DNA from: Legionella_C dresdenensis
GTDB taxonomy: Bacteria > Pseudomonadota > Gammaproteobacteria > Legionellales > Legionellaceae
Direction: 5' to 3'
Length of the DNA: 64,000 nt
Assembly: GCF_042649825.1 (NCBI RefSeq)
Contig: NZ_JBHSAB010000010.1
Location: 1-64,000 of the forward strand
The notes under the pieces were generated by a model. The model searched no databases, was not told the DNA's origin, and saw only the letters and a list, made by a program, of their open reading frames with translations. Shown in pieces: positions 16,737 through 24,312 of the stretch. Positions within the stretch are counted from its first letter, which is position 1, and each line of letters starts with the position of its first letter. Position numbers and translations under genes: made by a program.

Positions 16737-17210
16737 TTAAAACGGAATATCATCATCCAGTTCTTCAAACGCATTTGGCGGCGCAGATGAGGATTGAGCA
16801 GGCGCTCTACTGGCTGGCGGCTGTTGCTGGCCATAAGCCGGTGGAGCTTCGTCATAATTACTGCTTGAGCCTGGGCGGCTGTCCAGCATCTGGATATCGC
16901 TGGCTACAATCTCGGTTGTGTAGCGATCCTGGCCCTGTTGATCTTGCCATTTACGTGTACGCAGACTGCCTTCAACATAAAGTTTTGTGCCTTTGCGGAC
17001 GTATTCACCAGCAATTTCACCCAACCGGTTGAAACAAACGACACGGTGCCATTCGGTTCTTTCCTGTTTGTCGCCCGTCTGCTTATCCTTCCAGGCTTCA
17101 CTGGTTGCTACAGATATTGTTGCTACAGCGCTGCCGTTAGGTAAATATCTTACTTCGGGATCGCCGCCTACATTACCCACGAGGATAACTTTATTAATTC
17201 CACGCGCCAT
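16737..17210 (-). CDS. ssb: Single-stranded DNA-binding protein
   Basis: SSB coats single-stranded DNA during replication, repair and recombination. The 157-residue product starts MARGINKVILVGNVGGDPEVRY (OB fold to about residue 110), has a Gln/Pro/Ser-rich linker, and ends DDDIPF, the acidic tip that recruits partner proteins. Canonical in length. It lies 57 bp downstream of the MFS gene on the same strand, and GGAG lies 7 bases before its ATG. Confidence 0.97.
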   Translation of the reverse strand: MARGINKVILVGNVGGDPEVRYLPNGSAVATISVATSEAWKDKQTGDKQERTEWHRVVCFNRLGEIAGEYVRKGTKLYVEGSLRTRKWQDQQGQDRYTTEIVASDIQMLDSRPGSSSNYDEAPPAYGQQQPPASRAPAQSSSAPPNAFEELDDDIPF

Positions 17211-17267
17211 TATAGTCTCCTGTATGCGATAGTTGATAGAGGATTATACCCAATAAACTTGAAAATG

Positions 17268-18440
17268 CTATGCTTTGGTTAATCGCATTGTCAGCGCAAT
17301 AATAAGCCAAATCAGCCCTAGCGCCGCGTTCGCAAAGAAAATGCCATTGATGCCTGATAATTGATAAAGTAAGCCTGCAGCCGAGCCACCGGCAAATATG
17401 CCAAGAAACTGACAAGTTGAGTAAACGCCGATTGCCGTTCCCTTACTGTTTTTGTCCGCTTGACGCGAGATTAAGGATGGCAGATTAGCTTCCAGAAAAT
17501 TAAAAGCGATAAAATAACCGGTCATCAGCAAGCAAAATGCCGGCCAGGCGTTATTATAAAACGCCAGTAAAAACTGGCACAGGGCAGTGAGGCCGACAGT
17601 CGCCAGGAAAATCACTCTGGTTTTATGCATCTTTTCAGCCAGCAAAATCAGCGGCAGCATGGCAATAAATGAAAAGATCATAAGCGGCAGGTAAAAATGC
17701 CATTGCTGGGAAATTATACCTTGATTAACGGCCTTTTTTAACAGGAAAGGAATTGCATAGAATGTTGCAGTTAAAATGGCATGCTGGAAAAAAATACCGG
17801 CATTAAGCCGCTGCAGATTTTTATTTGTCAATACAGGCTTCAACAGGACAGCTTTGGTTTCACTGTCGGCATGAAACTCTTCCCGTTCCGGATTAGGAAT
17901 TACAGTGTGTAGTAAAACCAGGCCGGCTATTGCTAAAAACAGGGTCAGGATAAAAATGCCTGCCAGGCCATAGTGGTGGGTTATAGCCGGACTTATCACC
18001 ATCGCCAGACTAAATGACATGCCAATGGTCATGCCGATAACAGCCATTGCTCTGGTTCGTTGTTGCTCAGTGGTCAGATCGGCAAGCAACGCAATCAAAA
18101 CGCTGCCGACTGCACCCATTCCCTGTAGAATTCGGGCGATAATCATCCCATAAATTGAGTGCGTCAGTGCGCCGACCAAACTGCCGATAGCAAACAGAGT
18201 AAGCCCAATTGTAATCATTTTCTTTCGGCCATAACGATCGGACCATAAGCCGAAAGGCATTTGCAAAATACCCTGGCTTAAACCATAACTGCCCAGTGCA
18301 ATGCCGATTAAAGCCGGAGTGGCGCCAGACAGGCCCTCGGCCAACACTGAAAAAACGGGGATAAGCATAAACAAACCGAGCATGCGGAATGAGAAAAGCG
18401 CAGCAATAGGAAAAACACTATTTGACCAGGTTGATTTCAT
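17268..18440 (-). CDS. MFS transporter, YajR-like
   Basis: A 12-helix major facilitator superfamily protein of about 390 residues. TM1 follows the start (SVFPIAALFSFRMLGLFMLIPVF); the A-loop between TM2 and TM3 reads FGLWSDRYGRKKMITIG, as in drug/proton antiporters. A soluble C-terminal domain as in E. coli YajR is absent. The Met at 18440 is chosen because the 18 extra residues from an ATG at 18494 look random, though neither has a clear ribosome binding site. Probably co-transcribed with ssb. Substrate unknown. Confidence 0.85.
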   Translation of the reverse strand: MKSTWSNSVFPIAALFSFRMLGLFMLIPVFSVLAEGLSGATPALIGIALGSYGLSQGILQMPFGLWSDRYGRKKMITIGLTLFAIGSLVGALTHSIYGMIIARILQGMGAVGSVLIALLADLTTEQQRTRAMAVIGMTIGMSFSLAMVISPAITHHYGLAGIFILTLFLAIAGLVLLHTVIPNPEREEFHADSETKAVLLKPVLTNKNLQRLNAGIFFQHAILTATFYAIPFLLKKAVNQGIISQQWHFYLPLMIFSFIAMLPLILLAEKMHKTRVIFLATVGLTALCQFLLAFYNNAWPAFCLLMTGYFIAFNFLEANLPSLISRQADKNSKGTAIGVYSTCQFLGIFAGGSAAGLLYQLSGINGIFFANAALGLIWLIIALTMRLTKA

Positions 18441-18595
18441 TAAAGTCTGATTGTGATGCAAGAAAATATTGTGATGGTACAAAGTTGACGACATTGAGAC
18501 AAGTTATTTATGTACTTTATCGCAATTTTGTGACCTTGCCCGAGGCTATAAAGTATGTTAAAAGTCAGCCCAACACACGTTAATTGAGGTAAATA

Positions 18596-19351
18596 ATGAG
18601 TCAACCTTTTGCAGGTAAAACTGCTCTGATTACGGGCGGAGCCAGAGGCATAGGCAAAGCAACTGCATTAAAGCTGGCTGATGCCGGTTGTGATGTGGCA
18701 ATCGTCTATTACAACAGTTCTGATGAAGCAATGATGCTGGTTGAAGAAATCCAGAGTAAAGGCAGAAAAGCCATTGCCATTCAGGCAAATGTGGCTGATC
18801 ACGAGTCTGTGAAGGAAATGTATCAGCAGTTTAAAGAACATTTCAACCATCTTGATTTTCTGGTTAGCAATGCGGCAAGCGGTGTATTAAAACCTGCACT
18901 GAAAATGTCCACCAAGCACTGGCGCTGGTGCCTCGAAACCAATGCGCTGGCATTGAATCACCTGGTATCGGAAGGTTGCGATCTTATGCGTAAGGGCGGC
19001 AGGGTAATTGCGCTGTCAAGCCTCGGGGCACAACGGGCAATTCCTAATTACGCTTTTATTGGCGCCTCCAAAGCGGCGCTGGAAGCCCTGGTACGTTCAT
19101 TAAGCCTTGAAATGGCTGCCTATGGCGTTACCGTAAATACAGTGTCTGCCGGTGTGGTTGATACTGATGCCCTGAAACATTTCCCCAACCGTGAACAATT
19201 GCTGGATGAATATCAGTCACGCTCACTGGGCGGCCGGCCGTTAATGCCTGCGGATGTTGCCAACGCCGTTTATCTGCTGTGCCTGCCGGAGGCAGCAATG
19301 ATTACCGGACATACTTTGTTTGTGGATGCGGGTTATAGCCAAATCGGCTAG
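18596..19351 (+). CDS. FabL-like enoyl-ACP reductase (SDR family)
   Basis: A 251-residue short-chain dehydrogenase. The NADP(H)-binding motif TGGARGIGKATA is near the N-terminus and SNAASG in the middle. The catalytic tyrosine and lysine are in YAFIGASK, a Y-x6-K spacing typical of enoyl-ACP reductases (FabI, FabL) rather than the Y-x3-K of ketoreductases. It ends with the FVDAGYS motif. It is the first gene of a five-gene-plus fatty acid cluster and sits 65 bp before the acyl carrier protein. Likely role: last reduction in elongation of a dedicated long acyl chain. Confidence 0.85.
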   Translation: MSQPFAGKTALITGGARGIGKATALKLADAGCDVAIVYYNSSDEAMMLVEEIQSKGRKAIAIQANVADHESVKEMYQQFKEHFNHLDFLVSNAASGVLKPALKMSTKHWRWCLETNALALNHLVSEGCDLMRKGGRVIALSSLGAQRAIPNYAFIGASKAALEALVRSLSLEMAAYGVTVNTVSAGVVDTDALKHFPNREQLLDEYQSRSLGGRPLMPADVANAVYLLCLPEAAMITGHTLFVDAGYSQIG

Positions 19352-19369
19352 CTCACGGTCAAAAAACTG

Positions 19370-19378
19370 TGGTATACT
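19370..19378 (+). promoter_or_regulatory. Possible promoter ahead of the acyl carrier protein gene
   Basis: TGGTATACT in the 65-bp gap is an extended -10 (TG, one base, TATACT). No convincing -35 is seen 17 bases upstream. It may add transcription of the ACP-to-acyltransferase genes independent of the reductase gene. Confidence 0.35.
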
Positions 19379-19416
19379 CCGAGCCTTAAATTTTTAGCGA
19401 GTTCTGAGGATAAAAC

Positions 19417-19827
19417 ATGAATGTAGAAAGCGTTTACCCGAAAGTCAGGGAAATTATCGCTGATGTACTGGTTATTGATGAAGACGAAATTGCCCTGAAT
19501 AGCCGGTTAATTGCTGATTTGGGGGCTGAATCAATCGATTTTCTGGATTTGGTATTTCAACTTGAAAAAGAGTATGGCATTAAGATCCCGCGCGGTCAAT
19601 TGGAAAAAAATGCCCGCGGCGCTCTGGCTGAAGACGAATTTGAAAAAGGCGGCGCATTAACGCCAGATGGTATGGAAGCATTAAAAAACTACCTGAGTGA
19701 AGTGCCTGCCGAACATTTCAAGGCAAATCTGAAGGTCAGCGAAATTCCCATGCTGTTTACTGTTGAGACGTTCTGCAAATTAGTAATCAGCGCTGTTAAC
19801 GAAAAAAATGCTGAAACAGTAGCCTGA
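19417..19827 (+). CDS. Long acyl carrier protein
   Basis: A 136-residue ACP. The phosphopantetheine attachment serine is S39 in DLGAESIDFLDL, a variant of the usual DSL motif. Helices I-III match ordinary ACPs, but about 45-50 extra residues (roughly 64-112, acidic and glycine-containing, RGALAEDEFEKGGALTPDG) separate helix II from the C-terminal LFTVETFCKLVISAV helix. Such extended ACPs go with specialised fatty acid machinery. The stop overlaps the next start by one base. Likely the dedicated carrier for the long acyl chain made by the neighbours. Confidence 0.88.
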   Translation: MNVESVYPKVREIIADVLVIDEDEIALNSRLIADLGAESIDFLDLVFQLEKEYGIKIPRGQLEKNARGALAEDEFEKGGALTPDGMEALKNYLSEVPAEHFKANLKVSEIPMLFTVETFCKLVISAVNEKNAETVA

Positions 19828-20714
19828 TGCGCTTTTTATTTGTAGACCGTATTCTGGAAATGATCCCCGGTAAATTAGTCCGGGGTATAAAACATATCAC
19901 AGCAGATGATGTGTATCTTACCAGTGACCATCGGGGCTATGCCTGTTTTGCGCCTTCCCTGATTGGTGAAACATTGGGGCAGCTTGCTGCCTGGAATGTT
20001 ATGCTGTCTAATGATTTCACTCGCCGGCCAGTTGCCGGCGTCGTTTCCAGTGCCCGTATGCATAGACCTGCCTACGTGGGTGATATGCTATTGCTTGAGT
20101 CGATTATCGATGAGCTTGATGGACAGGCGGTGCAGTACCATAGTACGGCTTGGGTTGGCGGTGAGGAAGTGTTCTCGATTGATGGGGCGCTCGGACCGTT
20201 GTTGCCAATGGCGGACTTTATTGACAGCGAACAAATTCGCGCCCAGTTTGCTGAAATTGATCGTGCCGGCGACTGGCAGACTGCCAGTCAGATTCCAGCT
20301 GCTCAGGAGCTAGTTCCGTTTAGCCAGATTGCCATGCATATCCCATTGCAGTTTGATCGCGTGGTTCAATGTACGCCTGGCCAATCAATCAGCGCCGAAA
20401 AACGGGTGACCCGCAGCGCGGCCTATTTTCCGGATCATTTTCCCCGTAAACCGGTGTTGCCAATGACGGTGTTGCTGGAATGTAAGCGTAATCTTGCGCA
20501 AACTTTTCTCCAGAAATCGGGGTTGGCGGATAATTATCAGGTCAGTGAACTGCGCAAAATAAAAATGAATGAATTTGTAATGCCGGGCGATGTTGTACAA
20601 AGCCATGCGGTAGTCCAACAGCATAATGAACAGGAACTTGTCCTGCGTTATCGCAGTGAAGTCAATGGCAAGCGAGTCTGTGTCGTTGATGCGGTAATGA
20701 CTGCAAGAGGGTAA
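19827..20714 (+). CDS. Double-hotdog 3-hydroxyacyl-ACP dehydratase-like protein
   Basis: A 295-residue protein made of two FabA/FabZ-like hotdog halves. The C-terminal half (about 165-295) has the FabZ-type active-site helix YFPDHFPRKPVLPMTVLLE, with the catalytic His. The N-terminal half (about 1-140) has a reduced version, HRGYACFAPSLIGETLGQL, in which the GHFP part is lost while the helix Glu and Gln remain. Probably dehydrates 3-hydroxyacyl-ACP in the elongation cycle, with the halves forming one pseudo-dimer. Start ATG overlaps the ACP stop (TGATGC). Confidence 0.8.
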   Translation: MRFLFVDRILEMIPGKLVRGIKHITADDVYLTSDHRGYACFAPSLIGETLGQLAAWNVMLSNDFTRRPVAGVVSSARMHRPAYVGDMLLLESIIDELDGQAVQYHSTAWVGGEEVFSIDGALGPLLPMADFIDSEQIRAQFAEIDRAGDWQTASQIPAAQELVPFSQIAMHIPLQFDRVVQCTPGQSISAEKRVTRSAAYFPDHFPRKPVLPMTVLLECKRNLAQTFLQKSGLADNYQVSELRKIKMNEFVMPGDVVQSHAVVQQHNEQELVLRYRSEVNGKRVCVVDAVMTARG

Positions 20715-20719
20715 AAATA

Positions 20720-22021
20720 ATGAGTAAAAGACGTATAGCTATAACCGGGTTAGGTGTTGTATCGCCGCTGGGTCATGACACCCGTTCAACATGGCAGAAC
20801 CTGCTTGCAGGTCATTCCGGGATTGCCGGGATTCAGCAATTTGACGCATCTGCATTTCCAACCCGGATTGCGGCGGAAGTTAAAAATTTTACTCCAACTG
20901 TGGCTGCGACGGGCAGGCACAACCGTTTCGCAATGGCATTTACTCAATATGCCCTTGAAGCCGCGCAACAGGCTTTTGACGATGCAGGGATCATGCCGCA
21001 GAAACATGATGCCAGGCGTTGGGGCGTTGTCGCCGGAAGCGGGATGATGACCGCTGAATTTGAATACCTGCAGCGCTTTCAACAAACCTGCGCCGCCGAG
21101 GGCACGCCGGATTGGCAGCAACTTCAGCAACACACGAATTCATTTTACCGATTGGACGATTTTGGCAAGACGACCTCAAACTCCGGACTGTCTTTATTAA
21201 TTCAGCAATTTGGCATTGAAGGCTATGCGACTTCTGTACATACCGCATGCGCTTCCGGCGGCCAGGCATTAGGGCTTGCCATGCAGGCGATTCGCCGCGG
21301 CGAGGCTGATTTTATGCTGGCAGGCGGTTTTGACTCCATGATTAATCCGCTAGGCTTATCAAGCTTCTGCCTGTTAGGCGCCTTATCCACTTATAACGAT
21401 ACGCCAACTACCGCCAGCCGCCCATTTGACAAAACCCGTCATGGCTTTGTCCTGGGTGAAGGGGCTGCGTTTTTGATTCTGGAAGAATGGAGCAAGGCCA
21501 AGGCACGCGGCGCGAAGATTTATGCCGAGCTTGCCGGCGAAGGCAACTCGTTAAGTTCCTATCGGATTACCGATTCTCATCCTAACGGCGATGGCGCCAT
21601 TCAGGCAATTGAACGGGCTATTCGTGATGCGGGAATTTCTGCAGGCGATGTTGATTATATCAACGCGCATGGTACATCCACCAAGATGAATGATTTGAGT
21701 GAAACCAATGCAATTAAAGCTGTTTTTGGTGAAAGCGCCTATCGCTTGCCTACCAGCTCTACAAAAAGCCAGACTGGTCACCTGATTGCAGCAGCCGGCG
21801 CTTTGGAAGCAGTACTGTCGGTTCTATCCATAGAGCATGCCCTGATTCCCCAGACTGCCAATCTGACAACCCCTGATCCGGATTGCGACCTTGATTATGT
21901 CACTGAAGGACCTCGGGAAAAATCATTAGGGGTGGTATTATCCAACTCATTTGGATTTGGCGGCTCTAATAGTTGCTTACTATTTAAACACCCTGAATTT
22001 GGAGATGCAGGCAATGAGTAA
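20720..22021 (+). CDS. FabF-like 3-oxoacyl-ACP synthase, complete active site
   Basis: A 433-residue condensing enzyme of the KAS II type. The thiolase fold carries the full catalytic set: C177 in VHTACASGG, His in NAHGTST, and Lys/His in KSQTGHLIAAAG. The C-terminal SNSFGFGGSN glycine loop is intact. It extends acyl-ACP by two carbons with malonyl-ACP. It overlaps the next ketosynthase gene by 8 bases and probably pairs with it as a heterodimer, like the alpha and beta subunits of type II polyketide synthases. Confidence 0.92.
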   Translation: MSKRRIAITGLGVVSPLGHDTRSTWQNLLAGHSGIAGIQQFDASAFPTRIAAEVKNFTPTVAATGRHNRFAMAFTQYALEAAQQAFDDAGIMPQKHDARRWGVVAGSGMMTAEFEYLQRFQQTCAAEGTPDWQQLQQHTNSFYRLDDFGKTTSNSGLSLLIQQFGIEGYATSVHTACASGGQALGLAMQAIRRGEADFMLAGGFDSMINPLGLSSFCLLGALSTYNDTPTTASRPFDKTRHGFVLGEGAAFLILEEWSKAKARGAKIYAELAGEGNSLSSYRITDSHPNGDGAIQAIERAIRDAGISAGDVDYINAHGTSTKMNDLSETNAIKAVFGESAYRLPTSSTKSQTGHLIAAAGALEAVLSVLSIEHALIPQTANLTTPDPDCDLDYVTEGPREKSLGVVLSNSFGFGGSNSCLLFKHPEFGDAGNE

Positions 22022-23288
22022 TCGCGTCTTTATTACCGGCTTAAGCGCACTGACGGCTTGCGGCGAAAATGCTGATCAGACCTGGGATGCAATACAGGCT
22101 GGCACTTCAGGTATTGCTGAAATCAATCACTGGGATTTAACCGATTGGCCTACCAGGCTCGGTGGAGAGTTGAAAAATTTTCAGCCGGCGAAAATGTTGC
22201 CTGATCGTAAATTGATAAAAGTCATTTCCCGTCAGGATGTGATGGGAATCAATGCTGCGGTTCAGGCGGTAGAGCACAGCGGCATGATTGCTTATCGCGA
22301 TAGTCTGGCTGACAGTACCGGATTTAATGACAATACCGGCGTTTATGCAGGCTCTCCTGGCAACAAGTATTTTCAGCAATATGATTTCCTGCCGTTGCTG
22401 GCCAAGTCCAATGGCGATATGACGCGTTTTGCCGAGCAGTTATTTGATGAAGTACACCCCATGTGGCTACTGCGTATACTGCCTAATAATGTGTTGGCTT
22501 ATACCGGGATAACCTATGGTTTCAAAGGTCCTAACCACAATGTAACCAACCATGCCGCTGGCGGCACGCAAGCTATTATCGAGGCATACCATGCTATTAA
22601 AAGCGGACAGGCTGAGCGGGCGGTTGTCGTTGCTTACGACATGGGAATAGAACCACAGGCAATGTTTTATTATGATCGCCTGGGAGTACTCAGCGGCCGT
22701 CATCTAAAGCCTTTTGATAAGGATCACGATGGTACGATTCTGGCTGAAGGGGCGGCTGCTTTAGTCCTGGAGAGCGAAGCAAGCGCCCGGGAGCGTAATG
22801 CCGTGCGCTATGGCGAGATTGCCGGCGGTTTTTCAGCAAGTGAAAATGCTGGTTTGTTCTCGTTGGATAATAGCGGGGAGGCACTGGCTGGCGTAATTGA
22901 AAAAACGTTGGCAGGACTCGAAATTTCTGCAGCGGAAATTGACTTGATTGTATCCCATGGTAATGGTAATAAGGCTTCTGATGACAGTGAAGCTTATGCG
23001 ATTAATTCATTGTTCGGTGGCTATAACACACCCGTCACTGCTTTTAAATGGTCTATGGGGCATACTTTGTGTACCTCGGGCGTGCTTGACACGGTATTGA
23101 CCGCCTATTCCCTGCGCAACCGTTGTATTCCTGGAATTGCTAACCTTGAGCAGAAGTCGGCGTCTGCTTCAACGCTGAATATTAGCGCAAGTAACCGCGA
23201 ATTAGCTGACAAGATAAACCACGCGGTTATGATTAATCGCGGTTTTGCCAGTATGGATGCCTGTCTGGTGATCAAATCCTGTGAATAA
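22014..23288 (+). CDS. Ketosynthase homologue lacking the active-site cysteine (chain-length-factor-like)
   Basis: A 424-residue KAS-fold protein. At the nucleophile elbow it reads HNVTNHAAGGTQA, so no cysteine is present: A181, preceded by H180, lies where the partner has C177. The other residues survive (His in SHGNGN, Lys and His in KWSMGH). It therefore should not form an acyl-enzyme and resembles chain-length factors or decarboxylating subunits. The ATG at 22014 is chosen because GGAG is 9 bases upstream, while an ATG at 22005 touches it. It overlaps both neighbours by 8 bases, so equal production with the intact synthase is likely. Confidence 0.85.
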   Translation: MSNRVFITGLSALTACGENADQTWDAIQAGTSGIAEINHWDLTDWPTRLGGELKNFQPAKMLPDRKLIKVISRQDVMGINAAVQAVEHSGMIAYRDSLADSTGFNDNTGVYAGSPGNKYFQQYDFLPLLAKSNGDMTRFAEQLFDEVHPMWLLRILPNNVLAYTGITYGFKGPNHNVTNHAAGGTQAIIEAYHAIKSGQAERAVVVAYDMGIEPQAMFYYDRLGVLSGRHLKPFDKDHDGTILAEGAAALVLESEASARERNAVRYGEIAGGFSASENAGLFSLDNSGEALAGVIEKTLAGLEISAAEIDLIVSHGNGNKASDDSEAYAINSLFGGYNTPVTAFKWSMGHTLCTSGVLDTVLTAYSLRNRCIPGIANLEQKSASASTLNISASNRELADKINHAVMINRGFASMDACLVIKSCE

Positions 23289-24129
23289 TGACACGGTAGA
23301 AAAAATCAATCAGCTGCGAGTGAGCTGGGCGGGCCGTCTGGTGCACCGCCTGTTGCCGTACCGAAAAAAAGTCGTAATGGCCAATATCGAGCAAGTGTTT
23401 GGGGAGCAGTTAAATCAGACGCAGAAAAAGCGGCTGGCTCAGGCGTTTTATTCGCATTTGGCAACTTCAATAAAAGAAGCTGTGCAATTGCGCTTTATGA
23501 GTGAGGCGCGCTTACGTGATCTGGTGGAAGTGCGGGGCCATGAGCGGTTGCTGGAAATCGCTGCGCAAAATCAGGGTGTTCTGGTTTTAACTGGTCATTT
23601 TGGTAATTGGGAATTTGCACCGATTGGCGGCATTTTGAATTTTAAAGAATTTCAGGGCCAGTTCCATTTCATACGCCGTACGCTTGGTAACAAAACGATA
23701 GAGCGGATTTTATTCCGCCGTTATTATCAGGCTGGTTTAAATGTTATTCCCAAAAAAAATTCGCTGCAGCAGGTCTGCGATGCTTTGGATCAAAATCACG
23801 CTGTTGTTTTTGTACTGGATCAGCATGCGTCATTAGTTAATCGTGACGGGGTCGCTGCTGAGTTTTTCGGTAAAAAAGCAGGAACCTATCGCAGCCTGGC
23901 CAGTTTTGCCCGCCATACCGGGGTGCCGGTTGTGCCGGCAGCGGGTTATCGTTTACCGGATGGCCGTCATGTTCTTGAGTTTTTTGAACCAATATATTGG
24001 CAGGAACATGAGAATACGCAGGATGCGATCTATCATAATACGCTTGCTTATAATAAAGCGCTTGAAAAGATTATCCTGGCTCATCCTGAACAATGGATGT
24101 GGCTGCATAAACGCTGGAAGTTGAAGTAG
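23281..24129 (+). CDS. LpxL/HtrB-family lipid A acyltransferase
   Basis: A 282-residue late acyltransferase. The HX4E catalytic motif is HFGNWE (H106, E111); DQHASLVNRDGVAAEFFG and PEQWMWLHKRWK are the other family blocks. Unlike E. coli LpxL it has no evident N-terminal membrane helix and is somewhat shorter. The GTG start lies within the preceding stop (GTGAATAA, 8-base overlap). In this cluster it is likely to move the very long acyl chain from its dedicated ACP to lipid A, as LpxXL does in rhizobia. Confidence 0.87.
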   Translation: MNNDTVEKINQLRVSWAGRLVHRLLPYRKKVVMANIEQVFGEQLNQTQKKRLAQAFYSHLATSIKEAVQLRFMSEARLRDLVEVRGHERLLEIAAQNQGVLVLTGHFGNWEFAPIGGILNFKEFQGQFHFIRRTLGNKTIERILFRRYYQAGLNVIPKKNSLQQVCDALDQNHAVVFVLDQHASLVNRDGVAAEFFGKKAGTYRSLASFARHTGVPVVPAAGYRLPDGRHVLEFFEPIYWQEHENTQDAIYHNTLAYNKALEKIILAHPEQWMWLHKRWKLK

Positions 24130-24170
24130 TTAATTAACTATCCAATTGGCTTTACAGTCCCTGTTTTGGC

Positions 24171-24311
24171 TTACCTTAATCTGACTCCAACACCGCCGCT
24201 AGATAGCTGCTTGCCGGCCGCTCTTACTGCTATACCAGCTATAGTACCAGCAATGGCGCTATTCCCCACGGTTCCTGTACCAGCTAAACGCCCAAGCACG
24301 CCAACTGGCAC
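24171..24311 (-). CDS. Possible small glycine-rich ORF, or lost C-terminus of the upstream gene
   Basis: Directly after the stop of the next gene upstream (one base away, another frame) an open frame begins with GTG and codes for 46 residues, starting VPVGVLGRLAGTGTVGN and ending SSGGVGVRLR, rich in Gly, Ala and Val. No ribosome binding site of its own is seen. It could be a coupled small protein, a frameshifted extension of the papain-like protein, or chance. Nothing else is seen in the 183 bp between the two convergent genes. Confidence 0.3.
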   Translation of the reverse strand: MPVGVLGRLAGTGTVGNSAIAGTIAGIAVRAAGKQLSSGGVGVRLR

Positions 24312-24312
24312 G

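Noticed and set aside
22014..23288. Second ketosynthase as a pseudogene
   Set aside because: The frame is intact at full length, is tightly overlapped with neighbours and keeps the other catalytic residues, so loss of the cysteine looks functional.
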